From JABDOU01 sp041609995 (GTDB lineage: Bacteria > Actinomycetota > Acidimicrobiia > Spongiisociales > SHLN01): a stretch of DNA of 42,556 nucleotides. Within the stretch, counting starts at the first letter, position 1. Every line of letters begins with the position of its first letter. The notes beneath the pieces were generated by a model that ran no database searches, was not told the origin of the DNA, and saw nothing but the letters and a program-made list of their open reading frames with translations. The stretch spans positions 1 through 42,556 of the forward strand of contig JBFIPU010000011.1 of assembly GCA_041609995.1 (NCBI GenBank). The letters are read 5' to 3'. The position numbers and the translations under genes are program-made. Positions 1 through 7,441 of the stretch are shown in pieces.

Positions 1-441
1 CTCGGTCGTGATCCCGGCCGTCACGGCCCCGGCGGCAAACACACCCGCCACCAGCACCTGACCGAGGAACTTCCAGCGCTTCGACAACCCGAGGTTGCGG
101 CTCTGGGAGACCTTCTGGTAGTCATCGATGAACCCGATCAGTCCCATGCCGACGAAGGCCCAGATGGCCAGTAGACCTTCGGCCGAGAAGGGCCGGGTCT
201 CGAGGGTGAAGCCTTCCCCCGGCACGAAAAGACGCAGGTGGGCAACGAGATAGCCGATGACGCCCGCCAGTATCACGACGATTCCGCCCATGGTCGGTGT
301 CCCATGCTTGTGGGCGTGACCTTCTACGTCCTCCTGGATGAACTGGCCGATGCCGCGATCCCGCAGGCGCCGAATAGCAGCCGGCAGAATCAAGAAGGCC
401 ACCGTGAGGGCGATGACGGCTGCGATCAGGAGGCCGATCAC
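1..441 (-). CDS. mraY: MraY, phospho-MurNAc-pentapeptide transferase (partial)
   Basis: First 147 codons of MraY, the membrane enzyme that moves phospho-MurNAc-pentapeptide from UDP to undecaprenyl phosphate, making lipid I. The frame is open to the left window edge, so the C-terminal part lies outside. Visible features are an N-terminal membrane segment (about residues 2-20), the HAHKHGTPTMGG motif (42-53) and the aspartate pair of FIDDYQK (D106-D107), both characteristic of the family. The start is GTG at 441, which overlaps the murF stop in a GTGA; this 4-base overlap is the same coupling used by other neighbours in the cluster. No internal defect is visible. Identification is near certain. 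Confidence 0.95.
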   Translation of the reverse strand, partial: MIGLLIAAVIALTVAFLILPAAIRRLRDRGIGQFIQEDVEGHAHKHGTPTMGGIVVILAGVIGYLVAHLRLFVPGEGFTLETRPFSAEGLLAIWAFVGMGLIGFIDDYQKVSQSRNLGLSKRWKFLGQVLVAGVFAAGAVTAGITTE

Positions 442-1760
442 GCCCGGGTCCCCTCGAGGCGTTCTACGAGGGCGGCCGCCACCTTCTCGAGGCCGGCCGC
501 CCGGCTCGCCTTGACCAGCACGATATCGCCGTCGGCGATCACATCGCCGACCCCGGCTGCCGCCTCATCGGCCGATGCGAAGGCCACGTCTCCACGGTAT
601 CCCCGGTCCTCCCCCACGACGATCACCCGGAACCCCAGCGAACGGGCCAGCTCACCGACGGCGGCGTGGTCATCGGCCTCGCGGGCCCCCAGCTCTTCCA
701 TCGCCCCCAACACGGCCACCGGACGGCCGCCCATGGCCTTGACCGTATGGAGCGCCGAGGCCATGCTGTCGGGGTTGGCGTTGTAGCTGTCGTTGACCAC
801 GGTGTACCGGCCGGCGTGCACCGCCATGCGCCATTCGGAGATCTCGGCTGCCGCCAGGCGCGCTCGGATGTCCTCCGGGCTCTCGTTGAGGCGATCGGCC
901 ACTGCCCAAGCGGCGGCGGCATTGTGGGCGTTGTGCAAGCCGGAGACCGCCAAGCTCAGTTCCCAATGGGCGGTGCCCAGTTCCACGGTGAACGACACGC
1001 GGCCCCGACGATCGACCCGAACATTTCGTGTCCAAACATCGGCGCCGTCGGGTGCCGTGAGCTCGCTGCCAAAAGTGATCACGTCCCGCCCGGTTGCCAT
1101 CTCGAGGAGCTCCGGGTCGCCGGCCGGAAGTACCAGCGGACCGCTGGTGGCCTCTGCCAGCTCGTACTTGGCCAGCCGAACCTCGGATTCGGTCGCCAGG
1201 AACTCGGCGTGCGCCACGCCGATGGTCGTGATCACCGCCATGGACGGCCGGACCACGTCCATCAACCCGGCGATGTGGCCCGGCCCCCGGCTGGCCACCT
1301 CGACCACCAGGAAACGAGCGTCATCAGGAGCCGCCAGCACCGTCAAGGGGACACCGATCTCGTTGTTGAATGAGCGTGGTGATGCATGCGTTCCAGGACC
1401 GAGCGCAGCCTCGATGAGGTCCTTGGTCGACGTCTTGCCCGAGCTGCCGGTGATACCGATCACGGGCATGTCCAGTTCTCGACGACGGGCTGACCCCAGT
1501 TGGCGCAGAGCGAGAAGCGTGTCCGCCACAACGACCTCATTGGGTGCCCCCGTCGCCCGCTCGACCACAACGGACCCGGCTCCGGCTGTCAACGCCGCAG
1601 GAACGAAATCGTGTCCGTCGTGAAACTCGCCCTTCAGGGCTACGAACATCGTGCCGTCGTCCATCTCCTGTCGCGAGTCGGTGGAGATGGCGGTCACCTC
1701 GGCGGCTCCCGCCAGCGAACCGCCGACGATCTCTGCCACATGTGCCAGCTCCCATCTCAT
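438..1760 (-). CDS. murF: MurF, UDP-MurNAc-tripeptide--D-Ala-D-Ala ligase
   Basis: ATP-dependent cytoplasmic ligase that adds D-Ala-D-Ala to UDP-MurNAc-tripeptide, the last soluble precursor step before MraY. The 440-residue length is usual. The N-terminal Mur domain is followed by the ATP loop TGSSGKT (residues 104-110), then the central NDSYNANPDSM motif typical of MurF and the C-terminal ligase domain. I chose the ATG at 1760 because it overlaps the murE stop as ATGA; an in-frame GTG three codons upstream (1769) is possible. Its own stop overlaps the mraY start. Sits between murE and mraY, in the standard dcw order. Confidence 0.95.
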   Translation of the reverse strand: MRWELAHVAEIVGGSLAGAAEVTAISTDSRQEMDDGTMFVALKGEFHDGHDFVPAALTAGAGSVVVERATGAPNEVVVADTLLALRQLGSARRRELDMPVIGITGSSGKTSTKDLIEAALGPGTHASPRSFNNEIGVPLTVLAAPDDARFLVVEVASRGPGHIAGLMDVVRPSMAVITTIGVAHAEFLATESEVRLAKYELAEATSGPLVLPAGDPELLEMATGRDVITFGSELTAPDGADVWTRNVRVDRRGRVSFTVELGTAHWELSLAVSGLHNAHNAAAAWAVADRLNESPEDIRARLAAAEISEWRMAVHAGRYTVVNDSYNANPDSMASALHTVKAMGGRPVAVLGAMEELGAREADDHAAVGELARSLGFRVIVVGEDRGYRGDVAFASADEAAAGVGDVIADGDIVLVKASRAAGLEKVAAALVERLEGTRA

Positions 1761-3223
1761 GGCTGCCACCGCTCGATTCCGGAGGAGTCACCCAAAAGGG
1801 CGATCTCCTCGGCAGTGACCAGCCGGTCGTCGAATGGAATGGTCCGATCGGCGTATTCCTGCCCGGTCTCATGACCTTTGCCGAGAATGAGGACGACATC
1901 GCCGGGTCCGCTGTGCTCGAGCGCCCACCGAATGGCTGCCCGGCGATCCACCTCCACGTGATAATCGGGGCCGTCTCCGATGCCCTCGACCACGGCGCGG
2001 ATGATGGCCTCCGGATCCTCGCTGCGGGGGTTGTCGGAGGTGATCACGGCGACGTCTGCGGTCGCTGCCGACTCTCCCATCAGGGGCCGTTTGGCGGTGT
2101 CGCGATCGCCGGCTGCCCCCAACACTGCGAACACCCGGCCTTCGGACACCTGGGCGGCGGACGCCACTACCTGCTGGATGCCATCGGGGGTGTGGGCATA
2201 GTCGACTATCACGAAGCGGCCGGCCGGGTCGGGGACCTGCTCGAACCGGCCGGGAATCGGTGGGAGCCGCTCCAGGCCCTGGACCACGCTCGACAGATCC
2301 AGGCCGAGGGCGAGGCCGATGCCGGCGGCGACCAGGGCGTTTTCGACGTTGAAGTGACCGCCGATCGGGAGCGTGCAGGGGCCGGTCCCGGCCGGAGTAT
2401 GGATCATGAAATGGGACGCCCCGGGTCGCTCGACCAGCTCCGTGACTCTGATGTCCTCTCCGATCGACACCACGTCGAGATCCGTCTTTTCCCTCAGCCT
2501 CCTGCCCCACGGATCATTGACGTTGATCACGGCGGTGTCCGAGAACGTCCGATCGAACAGCTGCGCCTTGGCCGCGAAGTAGGCGTCCATCGAACCGTGA
2601 AAGTCCAGGTGGTCCTGACTCAGACCCGTGAACGCGACGAGCGCGAACCGGGTCCCATCCACGCGGTGGAGCGTCATGGCGTGGGACGACACCTCGGTGG
2701 CCACCACGCTGACGCCGGCATCGGCCATCCGGCGCAGCAGACGCTGAAAGTCGCTGGCCTCGGGCGTCGTCCGGGCCAATTCGATCGGGGTATCTCCGAT
2801 ACGGGCACCCACTGTGCCGATCAACCCGGGCCTGAGACCGGCGTGTGCACTGATCGAGCCCACCATCTGCGTGACGGTCGTCTTCCCATTGGTTCCGGTT
2901 ACTCCGACCACCTTGATGGCACTGCTCGGATGTCCGTGCACGGCGCTGGCGGCCGGTCCCAGCGCCTGCCGGGTATCAGTGACGATGATCTCGGGAACGG
3001 GTCGGGCGGCTGCTCGTTCCACGCAAATCGCCGCTGCCCCCCTCTCGATGGCGCCATCGACGTAGCGGTGGCCGTCGCTCGTGAGGCCGCGGATTGCCAC
3101 GAACAGCGCTCCCGGGCCGACTGCACGGCTGTCGTGGCTCACGTCTGTCAGCCCCACGTCGCCGTCGCCAACCAGTCTCGCCCCGAGCTCGGATGCCAGC
3201 TCCGAGGTGGTGATGGGCGTCAC
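1757..3223 (-). CDS. murE: MurE, UDP-MurNAc-tripeptide synthetase (meso-DAP type)
   Basis: Adds the third amino acid to UDP-MurNAc-L-Ala-D-Glu in the cytoplasm. The 488-residue protein has the ATP loop TGTNGKT (109-115), and the DNPR motif at residues 397-400 that in characterised MurE enzymes marks meso-diaminopimelate rather than lysine specificity. The cell wall is therefore predicted to be DAP-type, as in most actinobacteria. The start is GTG at 3223, overlapping the ftsI stop as GTGA; the murE stop in turn overlaps the murF start as ATGA. These overlaps argue for translational coupling within one transcript. Confidence 0.95.
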   Translation of the reverse strand: MTPITTSELASELGARLVGDGDVGLTDVSHDSRAVGPGALFVAIRGLTSDGHRYVDGAIERGAAAICVERAAARPVPEIIVTDTRQALGPAASAVHGHPSSAIKVVGVTGTNGKTTVTQMVGSISAHAGLRPGLIGTVGARIGDTPIELARTTPEASDFQRLLRRMADAGVSVVATEVSSHAMTLHRVDGTRFALVAFTGLSQDHLDFHGSMDAYFAAKAQLFDRTFSDTAVINVNDPWGRRLREKTDLDVVSIGEDIRVTELVERPGASHFMIHTPAGTGPCTLPIGGHFNVENALVAAGIGLALGLDLSSVVQGLERLPPIPGRFEQVPDPAGRFVIVDYAHTPDGIQQVVASAAQVSEGRVFAVLGAAGDRDTAKRPLMGESAATADVAVITSDNPRSEDPEAIIRAVVEGIGDGPDYHVEVDRRAAIRWALEHSGPGDVVLILGKGHETGQEYADRTIPFDDRLVTAEEIALLGDSSGIERWQP

Positions 3224-4911
3224 GACCCGGCCCCGACACCGAGCCGGTGCAAGGAAAACTGCATGATGTCCGCGAAAGCCGGCGCCGCCACATCGCCCCC
3301 GGTCGGATTGTCTGGAGAGCGGGGAGATTCGACGAACACCCCGACCGCCAGCCGGGCATCCTCGATGGGGCCGATCCCGATGAAGCTGGCCATGACGTCG
3401 TCGCCGTACTCGCCGGCCTCTTGGTCGAAGATCCGGGTCGTCCCGGTCTTTCCGCCCACGGTGTATCCAGGCACGGCGGCGGCCTTGCCGGTGCCCTCGT
3501 TCACCACACCTGCCAGCATCGAGCGCATGGTGGCCGCGGTGGCCTCGGACAGTACCTGGACCGGCTCATCCACCGGGGCGGCGTCGTGCACCAGCCTCGG
3601 CGTGAGGCGCACGCCGTCATTGGCTACTGTGGCGAACACCGAGGTCATCTGGATCGGCGTCACCGCCACCCGGTAGCCGATCGAGGTGGACGCCCCGCAC
3701 GACTCGCACCACTCGGACACCGGGCGCAACACTCCTCTCGACTCCCCCGGAAAAGCCACGCCGGTCGGGAACCCGAGGCCAAAGAGACGGAGATAGTGGT
3801 CGAGTCGCTCGTTGCCGAGTTTTTCCCACACCCGAATCGTCCCGACGTTGGATGAACGAGACACGATTTCGGTAGTGGTGAGCACCCAGGGCTCATGCGG
3901 TTTGTAGTCTCGATATTCGCGGTCGAACACCGTGGTCCGATCCTCGACGACGAACTCCGTGTCGGCCGTGACCACCCCCTCTTCGATGGCGGCCGCGATC
4001 GTGATCAGCTTCTGAGTCGACCCCGGCTCATAGGTGTCGGTGATGGCGCGACTGCGACGGTGTTCGGCCGGATGGTCTCCCAGGGACCGTGGGTCGAACG
4101 TCGGCGAACTCGCAATGGCCAGGATCTCGAATGTGTCGGTATCGATCACCACTGCAGTCACGGCTTCGGCCTCGGTCTCGGCCAGCGCCTGAGCCACCCG
4201 CTGCTCGACGAAGAATTGGATCTCGCTGTCGAGCGTGGTGGTCAAGTCCTCACCGGCCACCGCCTCGGTGCGATTGAAGTCGGCCTGGGGAATGACTTTG
4301 CCGTCTCCCGCCCGCTCGAAGGACACCAGGCCAGGTGTGCCTCTGAGCGATTCCTCGTAGGTCAGCTCCAGCCCTTCCAGCCCCTCGTTGTCGATCCCTA
4401 CCACCCCGATGACCTGGGCAGCCAGCGGCCCGGCCGGATATGCCCGCGCCGATTCCGAAATGGCGTAGATGCCGGGCAGCCGTTGCTCGGTTCCCGGCAA
4501 CCGCAGATCCAATACGGTCTCGGCCACATCAGGATCGACCTTGCGAGCCAAATAGACGAATGAGGTGTCTTTGCTCAGGGCCGCGATCATGTCTTGCTGC
4601 GGCTTGCCGAGCACGGCCGACAACACCTGGGCGACTGCCTGCGGGTCCGGGATCTGGCTCGGGTTCGCATAGATGGTGGACGCCTCGACGGTGATCGCGA
4701 GTTCCCGTCCGTGGCGATCGAGGATCGCTCCCCGGTCGGCGGCCAGTTCAACGTGCCGCAGCCGCTGGTCGAGCGCCTGGGAACCGAGTTCGGAGGCCTG
4801 CACCGCCTGCAGATCGAACACCCGCAGCCCGACGTACAGCCAGCCCAGCGCCAGAACCGCTGCCACGCCCAGTGTGCGTCTCACCCCTGGGCGCGTGATA
4901 CGGCGCCCCAC
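3220..4911 (-). CDS. ftsI: FtsI/PBP2-class septal peptidoglycan transpeptidase (class B PBP)
   Basis: Class B penicillin-binding protein that crosslinks septal peptidoglycan, anchored in the membrane with its catalytic domain outside. The 563 residues contain an N-terminal membrane anchor (about 13-33), a PBP dimerisation domain, and the transpeptidase domain with all three active-site motifs: STQK (S298-K301), SSN (353-355) and KTG (488-490). There is no PASTA extension at the C terminus; the protein ends shortly after the transpeptidase fold. GTG start at 4911, 68 bases after ftsL, a gap in which nothing else is visible. The position after ftsL in a dcw cluster supports FtsI rather than an elongation PBP. 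Confidence 0.93.
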   Translation of the reverse strand: MGRRITRPGVRRTLGVAAVLALGWLYVGLRVFDLQAVQASELGSQALDQRLRHVELAADRGAILDRHGRELAITVEASTIYANPSQIPDPQAVAQVLSAVLGKPQQDMIAALSKDTSFVYLARKVDPDVAETVLDLRLPGTEQRLPGIYAISESARAYPAGPLAAQVIGVVGIDNEGLEGLELTYEESLRGTPGLVSFERAGDGKVIPQADFNRTEAVAGEDLTTTLDSEIQFFVEQRVAQALAETEAEAVTAVVIDTDTFEILAIASSPTFDPRSLGDHPAEHRRSRAITDTYEPGSTQKLITIAAAIEEGVVTADTEFVVEDRTTVFDREYRDYKPHEPWVLTTTEIVSRSSNVGTIRVWEKLGNERLDHYLRLFGLGFPTGVAFPGESRGVLRPVSEWCESCGASTSIGYRVAVTPIQMTSVFATVANDGVRLTPRLVHDAAPVDEPVQVLSEATAATMRSMLAGVVNEGTGKAAAVPGYTVGGKTGTTRIFDQEAGEYGDDVMASFIGIGPIEDARLAVGVFVESPRSPDNPTGGDVAAPAFADIMQFSLHRLGVGAGS

Positions 4912-4979
4912 GGCCTAGCCCCGAACCCGGACCGACTCCAATGACAAACCTCGCACTCGGACCTCAGCGCTTCGGGTAT

Positions 4980-5327
4980 TCATCGGTGCTCGATCACGAT
5001 CGGGGGCTCATCGGGGTGGATGAGCCCGAGCTCGAGGGCTGCGTCGAACACCCGCCCGGGTGCCTCGAGGTCAGCCACCTGTAGATGGAGCTGCTGGTTC
5101 AGCCGTTGCTGCTCCGCGATCTGACGCTGCAGGTCGGCTATCTCGAAGGCCGACTTGTCCAGGAAGACCCGGGCGTAGATGACGCCGAAGAACAGGGTGA
5201 GGCCGATCAGCGTTGCCATCAGCGCCCAACCGTAGGTCGCCAGCGCTCCGCGAGCGCCCCGGGACATCGCGCCCGGTACGACCCTGAGTCCCGGGCGTCC
5301 GTGGGTACGGGCACTGCGTGCGCTCAC
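4980..5327 (-). CDS. ftsL: FtsL-like divisome protein
   Basis: Small bitopic membrane protein of 115 residues: a basic cytoplasmic N terminus, one membrane segment (about 32-52), then a short periplasm-facing coiled coil rich in Gln and Leu (about 60-88). FtsL proteins bind FtsB and FtsQ and help activate septal synthesis. Sequence conservation in this family is low, so the call rests mainly on topology, length and position between rsmH and ftsI, where ftsL normally lies. GTG start at 5327 overlaps the rsmH stop as GTGA. A DivIC/FtsB-type septum initiator is the alternative but fits the position less well. Confidence 0.82.
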   Translation of the reverse strand: MSARSARTHGRPGLRVVPGAMSRGARGALATYGWALMATLIGLTLFFGVIYARVFLDKSAFEIADLQRQIAEQQRLNQQLHLQVADLEAPGRVFDAALELGLIHPDEPPIVIEHR

Positions 5328-6265
5328 AGTCGCTCCGCCACTCTCAGACGGGCGCTGCGCGCTCTGGGATTGCTTGCCAGTTCGTTCTCGCCGGGGCGGA
5401 GCGGACGGCGGTGGATCTCGCGAAGACTGGGCGCGACGGAGACGACCGGCATGAGACCGTCGTCTGGCTCGGACCGGGCACGGAAAGCCCGTTTCACGAT
5501 CCGGTCTTCCAGGGAGTGATAACTCAGCACGGCTATTCGTCCTCCTGGAGCAAGGAGGTCAAGAGCGGCATCGAGCCCCTCCTCGAGTGCTTCCAGTTCT
5601 GCGTTGACGGCGATGCGGAGAGCCTGGAAGGTGCGTCGGGCGGGGTGACGATTCCGCTTGAGACGAGCAGGGACCGCATCGGCGATGACGGACGCAAGCT
5701 CTGTTGTTGTTGCGATGGGGCGGGCCCCGGCGATGGCTCGGGCAATCCTCCCGGCCATCGGATCCTCGCCATAGCGCCGGATGATCTGGGCGAGTTCGGA
5801 TACATCGGCCTCGTTGACGATTTCGGCGGCAGTACGTTGCGAGCCGGAACCACCTCTTCCACGGCCGGGTCGCTCCCCGAGCCGCATGTCGAGCGGTCCT
5901 TCTTGTCGGTAGCTAAGGCCGCGCGCAGAGTCATCCAGTTGTATGGATGAGAAACCCAAATCGAATAGAGCTCCAGCAATCGCATCAAGATGCATCTCCT
6001 CAGCGATCTGCCGCAGATGGCGGAAGTTGGCCGTGACCAGCGTCAGACGGCCCGATTCCCCCTCGTCCTCCCATCCCTTCACGTCCGGATCCTGGTCGAT
6101 TGCCAGGATATGGCGCCCCGGGCCTCCGGCTGCGAGCAGGAGGTGACTGTGCCCCCCGCCGCCATACGTGGCGTCGACGATCGTGCCCGACGGAACTGAT
6201 TGGAAGGCGGCGACTACCTCGTCCGGCATCACTGGTCGGTGACCCGGGTTGGGTGTCTGGTTCAT
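5324..6265 (-). CDS. rsmH: RsmH (MraW), 16S rRNA C1402 N4-methyltransferase
   Basis: SAM-dependent methyltransferase acting on C1402 of 16S rRNA in the ribosomal P site. The 313-residue protein begins MNQTPNPGHRPVMPDEV, the normal N terminus of the family, and has the SAM loop DATYGGGGHS (residues 31-40). The frame stays open upstream to 6451, but that stretch has no family similarity and I reject it as coding. The ATG at 6265 lies directly under a long inverted repeat: its G-rich ribosome-binding stretch and the first two bases of the start codon are in the 3' arm. This suggests translation is controlled by RNA structure. Coupled to ftsL by GTGA. Confidence 0.95.
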   Translation of the reverse strand: MNQTPNPGHRPVMPDEVVAAFQSVPSGTIVDATYGGGGHSHLLLAAGGPGRHILAIDQDPDVKGWEDEGESGRLTLVTANFRHLRQIAEEMHLDAIAGALFDLGFSSIQLDDSARGLSYRQEGPLDMRLGERPGRGRGGSGSQRTAAEIVNEADVSELAQIIRRYGEDPMAGRIARAIAGARPIATTTELASVIADAVPARLKRNRHPARRTFQALRIAVNAELEALEEGLDAALDLLAPGGRIAVLSYHSLEDRIVKRAFRARSEPDDGLMPVVSVAPSLREIHRRPLRPGENELASNPRARSARLRVAERL

Positions 6266-6686
6266 TGCCAGCCCCCCGGAGCGCTGGCGCCAACATGGAA
6301 GCGGGCGGAGTAAGGGGTCTTCCATATGGCATCCGGGGGGCTGGCAATACACCAGCGTTTCCCTTCTGCGGGTCTTTCGTCGAATGTCCTCGGAGCGTTG
6401 GCTGGTTGAGCTCTTGACTGCCCTTCCGATCGGCCCATCGTAGAGGTTCACCGTCTTCCCAACCTGAATTGTGATCTTTTTCGCGACTTAACGGAAGTTC
6501 ATTTTCAATATTTGTCATTTCTTTTTCTTCGCCGGCAGCGAGCTCGTCCGACGATTCCTCGAACAAGCCCACCTGCTCGAGGAAGGCGATGTCCACCGCC
6601 AACTGCAACATCCGCTCGGCGAAGCAGGGGCAATCGGTGCTGAGCGTCGTGGCAAAGTGAGGGCAGTCGAGGAGTCGGGAGTTCAT
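6000..6686 (-). CDS. Candidate small gene coupled to mraZ (unknown function, 3' end uncertain)
   Basis: An ATG at 6686 overlaps the mraZ stop as ATGA, the coupling used elsewhere in this cluster. The first 52 codons have about 88 percent G/C at third positions against about 42 percent at second positions, a clear coding pattern. They encode a Cys-rich start (DCPHF at residue 7, DCPCF at 18) followed by a helical, acidic stretch. After about codon 55 the base composition turns AT-rich and the frame continues without stop through the rsmH leader and into rsmH in another frame, stopping at 6000; that distal part is probably not real protein. Either the true end has been altered by a frameshift or insertion, or the ORF overlaps rsmH. 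I do not recognise the family. Confidence 0.35.
   Translation of the reverse strand: MNSRLLDCPHFATTLSTDCPCFAERMLQLAVDIAFLEQVGLFEESSDELAAGEEKEMTNIENELPLSREKDHNSGWEDGEPLRWADRKGSQELNQPTLRGHSTKDPQKGNAGVLPAPRMPYGRPLTPPASMLAPALRGAGNEPDTQPGSPTSDAGRGSRRLPISSVGHDRRRHVWRRGAQSPPARSRRPGAPYPGNRPGSGREGMGGRGGIGPSDAGHGQLPPSAADR
6264..6348 (-). promoter_or_regulatory. Nested hairpin leader covering the rsmH start (mraW-RNA-like)
   Basis: A perfect 17-bp inverted repeat (6264-6280 and 6332-6348) encloses a second, 7-bp inverted repeat (6295-6301 and 6319-6325) with a 17-base loop. In the rsmH transcript the outer 3' arm contains the G-rich stretch that would serve as ribosome-binding site and ends with the AT of the ATG. 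A conserved RNA upstream of actinobacterial mraW genes (the mraW motif) has been reported; whether this is that motif cannot be settled by eye. The repeats are seen directly; the regulatory role is inferred. Confidence 0.72.
6468..6535. other. AT-rich island between mraZ and rsmH
   Basis: This stretch of roughly 70 bases is strikingly AT-rich compared with everything around it. On the transcribed strand it is purine-rich, with runs such as GAAGAAAAAGAAATGAC. No convincing promoter pair was found, although TACGAT lies shortly downstream on the minus strand (about 6440). It could be an unstructured leader, a promoter or inserted DNA. Together with the hairpin leader and candidate ORF it accounts for the 417 bases between rsmH and mraZ. 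Confidence 0.5.
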
Positions 6687-7120
6687 GTCAACCCTCCATC
6701 GGGGGCATCGTCGCTGATGTCCGCGTAGAACTGCTCCGCTTCGTCGGCGAGGTAGCTGGCCCAGGTGTCACGGTCCCATACCTCGATCCGTTCTCCGACG
6801 CCCAGAACCGCGACCTCCTTGGCCAGCGATGCGTAATCACGAAGGCCGCTCGGGAGCTGGATCCGACCCTGCCTGTCGAGCTGCTGATCGCTGGCACCCG
6901 CAAAGAAGACCCGGGCGTAGGTCCGATAGCGGCGATCGGTACGGGGGATCGCCCGCACCCGTTCGACCTCCCGATCGAACTGCTCGGGCGTGAAGACGTA
7001 GAGGCAGCGCTCCTGGCCTTTGGTGAGGTAGCAACCGTCGGCCAGCCCATCCCGGAAACGGCTGGGCAGGACCAGTCGGCCCTTGCCATCCAGGGTGTGG
7101 GCGTATTCACCGACGAACAC
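6683..7120 (-). CDS. mraZ: MraZ, transcriptional regulator of the dcw cluster
   Basis: DNA-binding protein of the MraZ family, built from two SpoVT-AbrB-type swapped-hairpin halves. Each carries the hallmark motif: DGKGRLVLPSRFR (residues 11-23) and DRQGRIQLPSGLR (about 81-93). The 145-residue length is standard. MraZ forms rings and binds tandem GTGG-type repeats upstream of its own operon, acting as an autorepressor in studied species; such repeats are present at 7317-7372. The start is GTG (7120), supported by the canonical MFVGEYAHTLD N terminus. First gene of the dcw transcript, with a leader of roughly 200 bases. Confidence 0.96.
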   Translation of the reverse strand: MFVGEYAHTLDGKGRLVLPSRFRDGLADGCYLTKGQERCLYVFTPEQFDREVERVRAIPRTDRRYRTYARVFFAGASDQQLDRQGRIQLPSGLRDYASLAKEVAVLGVGERIEVWDRDTWASYLADEAEQFYADISDDAPDGGLT

Positions 7121-7229
7121 GACGCGCCTGCTGCTCCGAGATCCCGGCGACCGCCTTCACCCGGCTCGTGCGGACAGCCCGCAGCCCGCGCCAGAGGTGC
7201 AGCCCTCGTTCCGGCCCTCCGCTGTGCCG

Positions 7230-7277
7230 TTGAACGGCAGGTTGAGCGGCAAGTCGAGCGGCATGTCGAAAAGCATG
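7230..7277. repeat. Four degenerate 12-bp tandem repeats in the mraZ leader
   Basis: Four successive 12-base units: TTGAACGGCAGG, TTGAGCGGCAAG, TCGAGCGGCATG and TCGAAAAGCATG. They lie between the mraZ start and its probable operator, so would be transcribed as part of the mraZ leader. A perfect palindrome with 7-bp arms around one central base (7225-7239) overlaps the first unit. Not in any recognisable coding sequence. Confidence 0.7.
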
Positions 7278-7316
7278 AGCGGGCTGTGCCACGTGATCCC
7301 TCGGTTGATTGGTCCT

Positions 7317-7372
7317 CCACTTCCCCCCACTTTGGTCCACTTCATTCCATTTGTCAACAACCTTTTCCCACT
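7317..7372 (-). promoter_or_regulatory. Probable MraZ operator and mraZ promoter region
   Basis: On the minus strand, AGTGG occurs at 7341-7337, 7331-7327 and 7321-7317, exactly 10 bp apart, with a degenerate fourth copy (AATGG) in register at 7351-7347 and another perfect copy at 7372-7368. Known MraZ operators are direct GTGG-type repeats separated by 5-base spacers, the arrangement seen here. A perfect TTGACA -35 element lies at 7357-7352, between the distal copy and the array; the expected -10 zone overlaps the array and has no good hexamer. Occupancy by MraZ would therefore block polymerase, giving autorepression of the dcw cluster. The 7121-7441 intergenic region otherwise holds only the 12-bp repeats and the SDR promoter. 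Confidence 0.78.
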
Positions 7373-7426
7373 TTGTCGGGCCCAACTCCGAAGAAACGCA
7401 GCAAACCGGCTGCGCAGCGGTGTGCC

Positions 7427-7432
7427 TAGGCT
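7427..7432 (+). promoter_or_regulatory. -10 hexamer of leaderless SDR gene
   Basis: TAGGCT ends 9 bases before the ATG at 7442 and there is no Shine-Dalgarno sequence, so transcription probably begins at or next to the start codon. Confidence 0.5.
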
Positions 7433-7441
7433 CCCACGGCC

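Noticed and set aside
1544..3676. Very long plus-strand open frame antisense to murF, murE and ftsI
   Set aside because: Arg/Gly/His-rich composition with no family motifs; it is produced by high GC opposite three certain genes.
6266..6451. N-terminal extension of RsmH
   Set aside because: The added residues have no family similarity and run through the hairpin leader; the standard N terminus begins at 6265.
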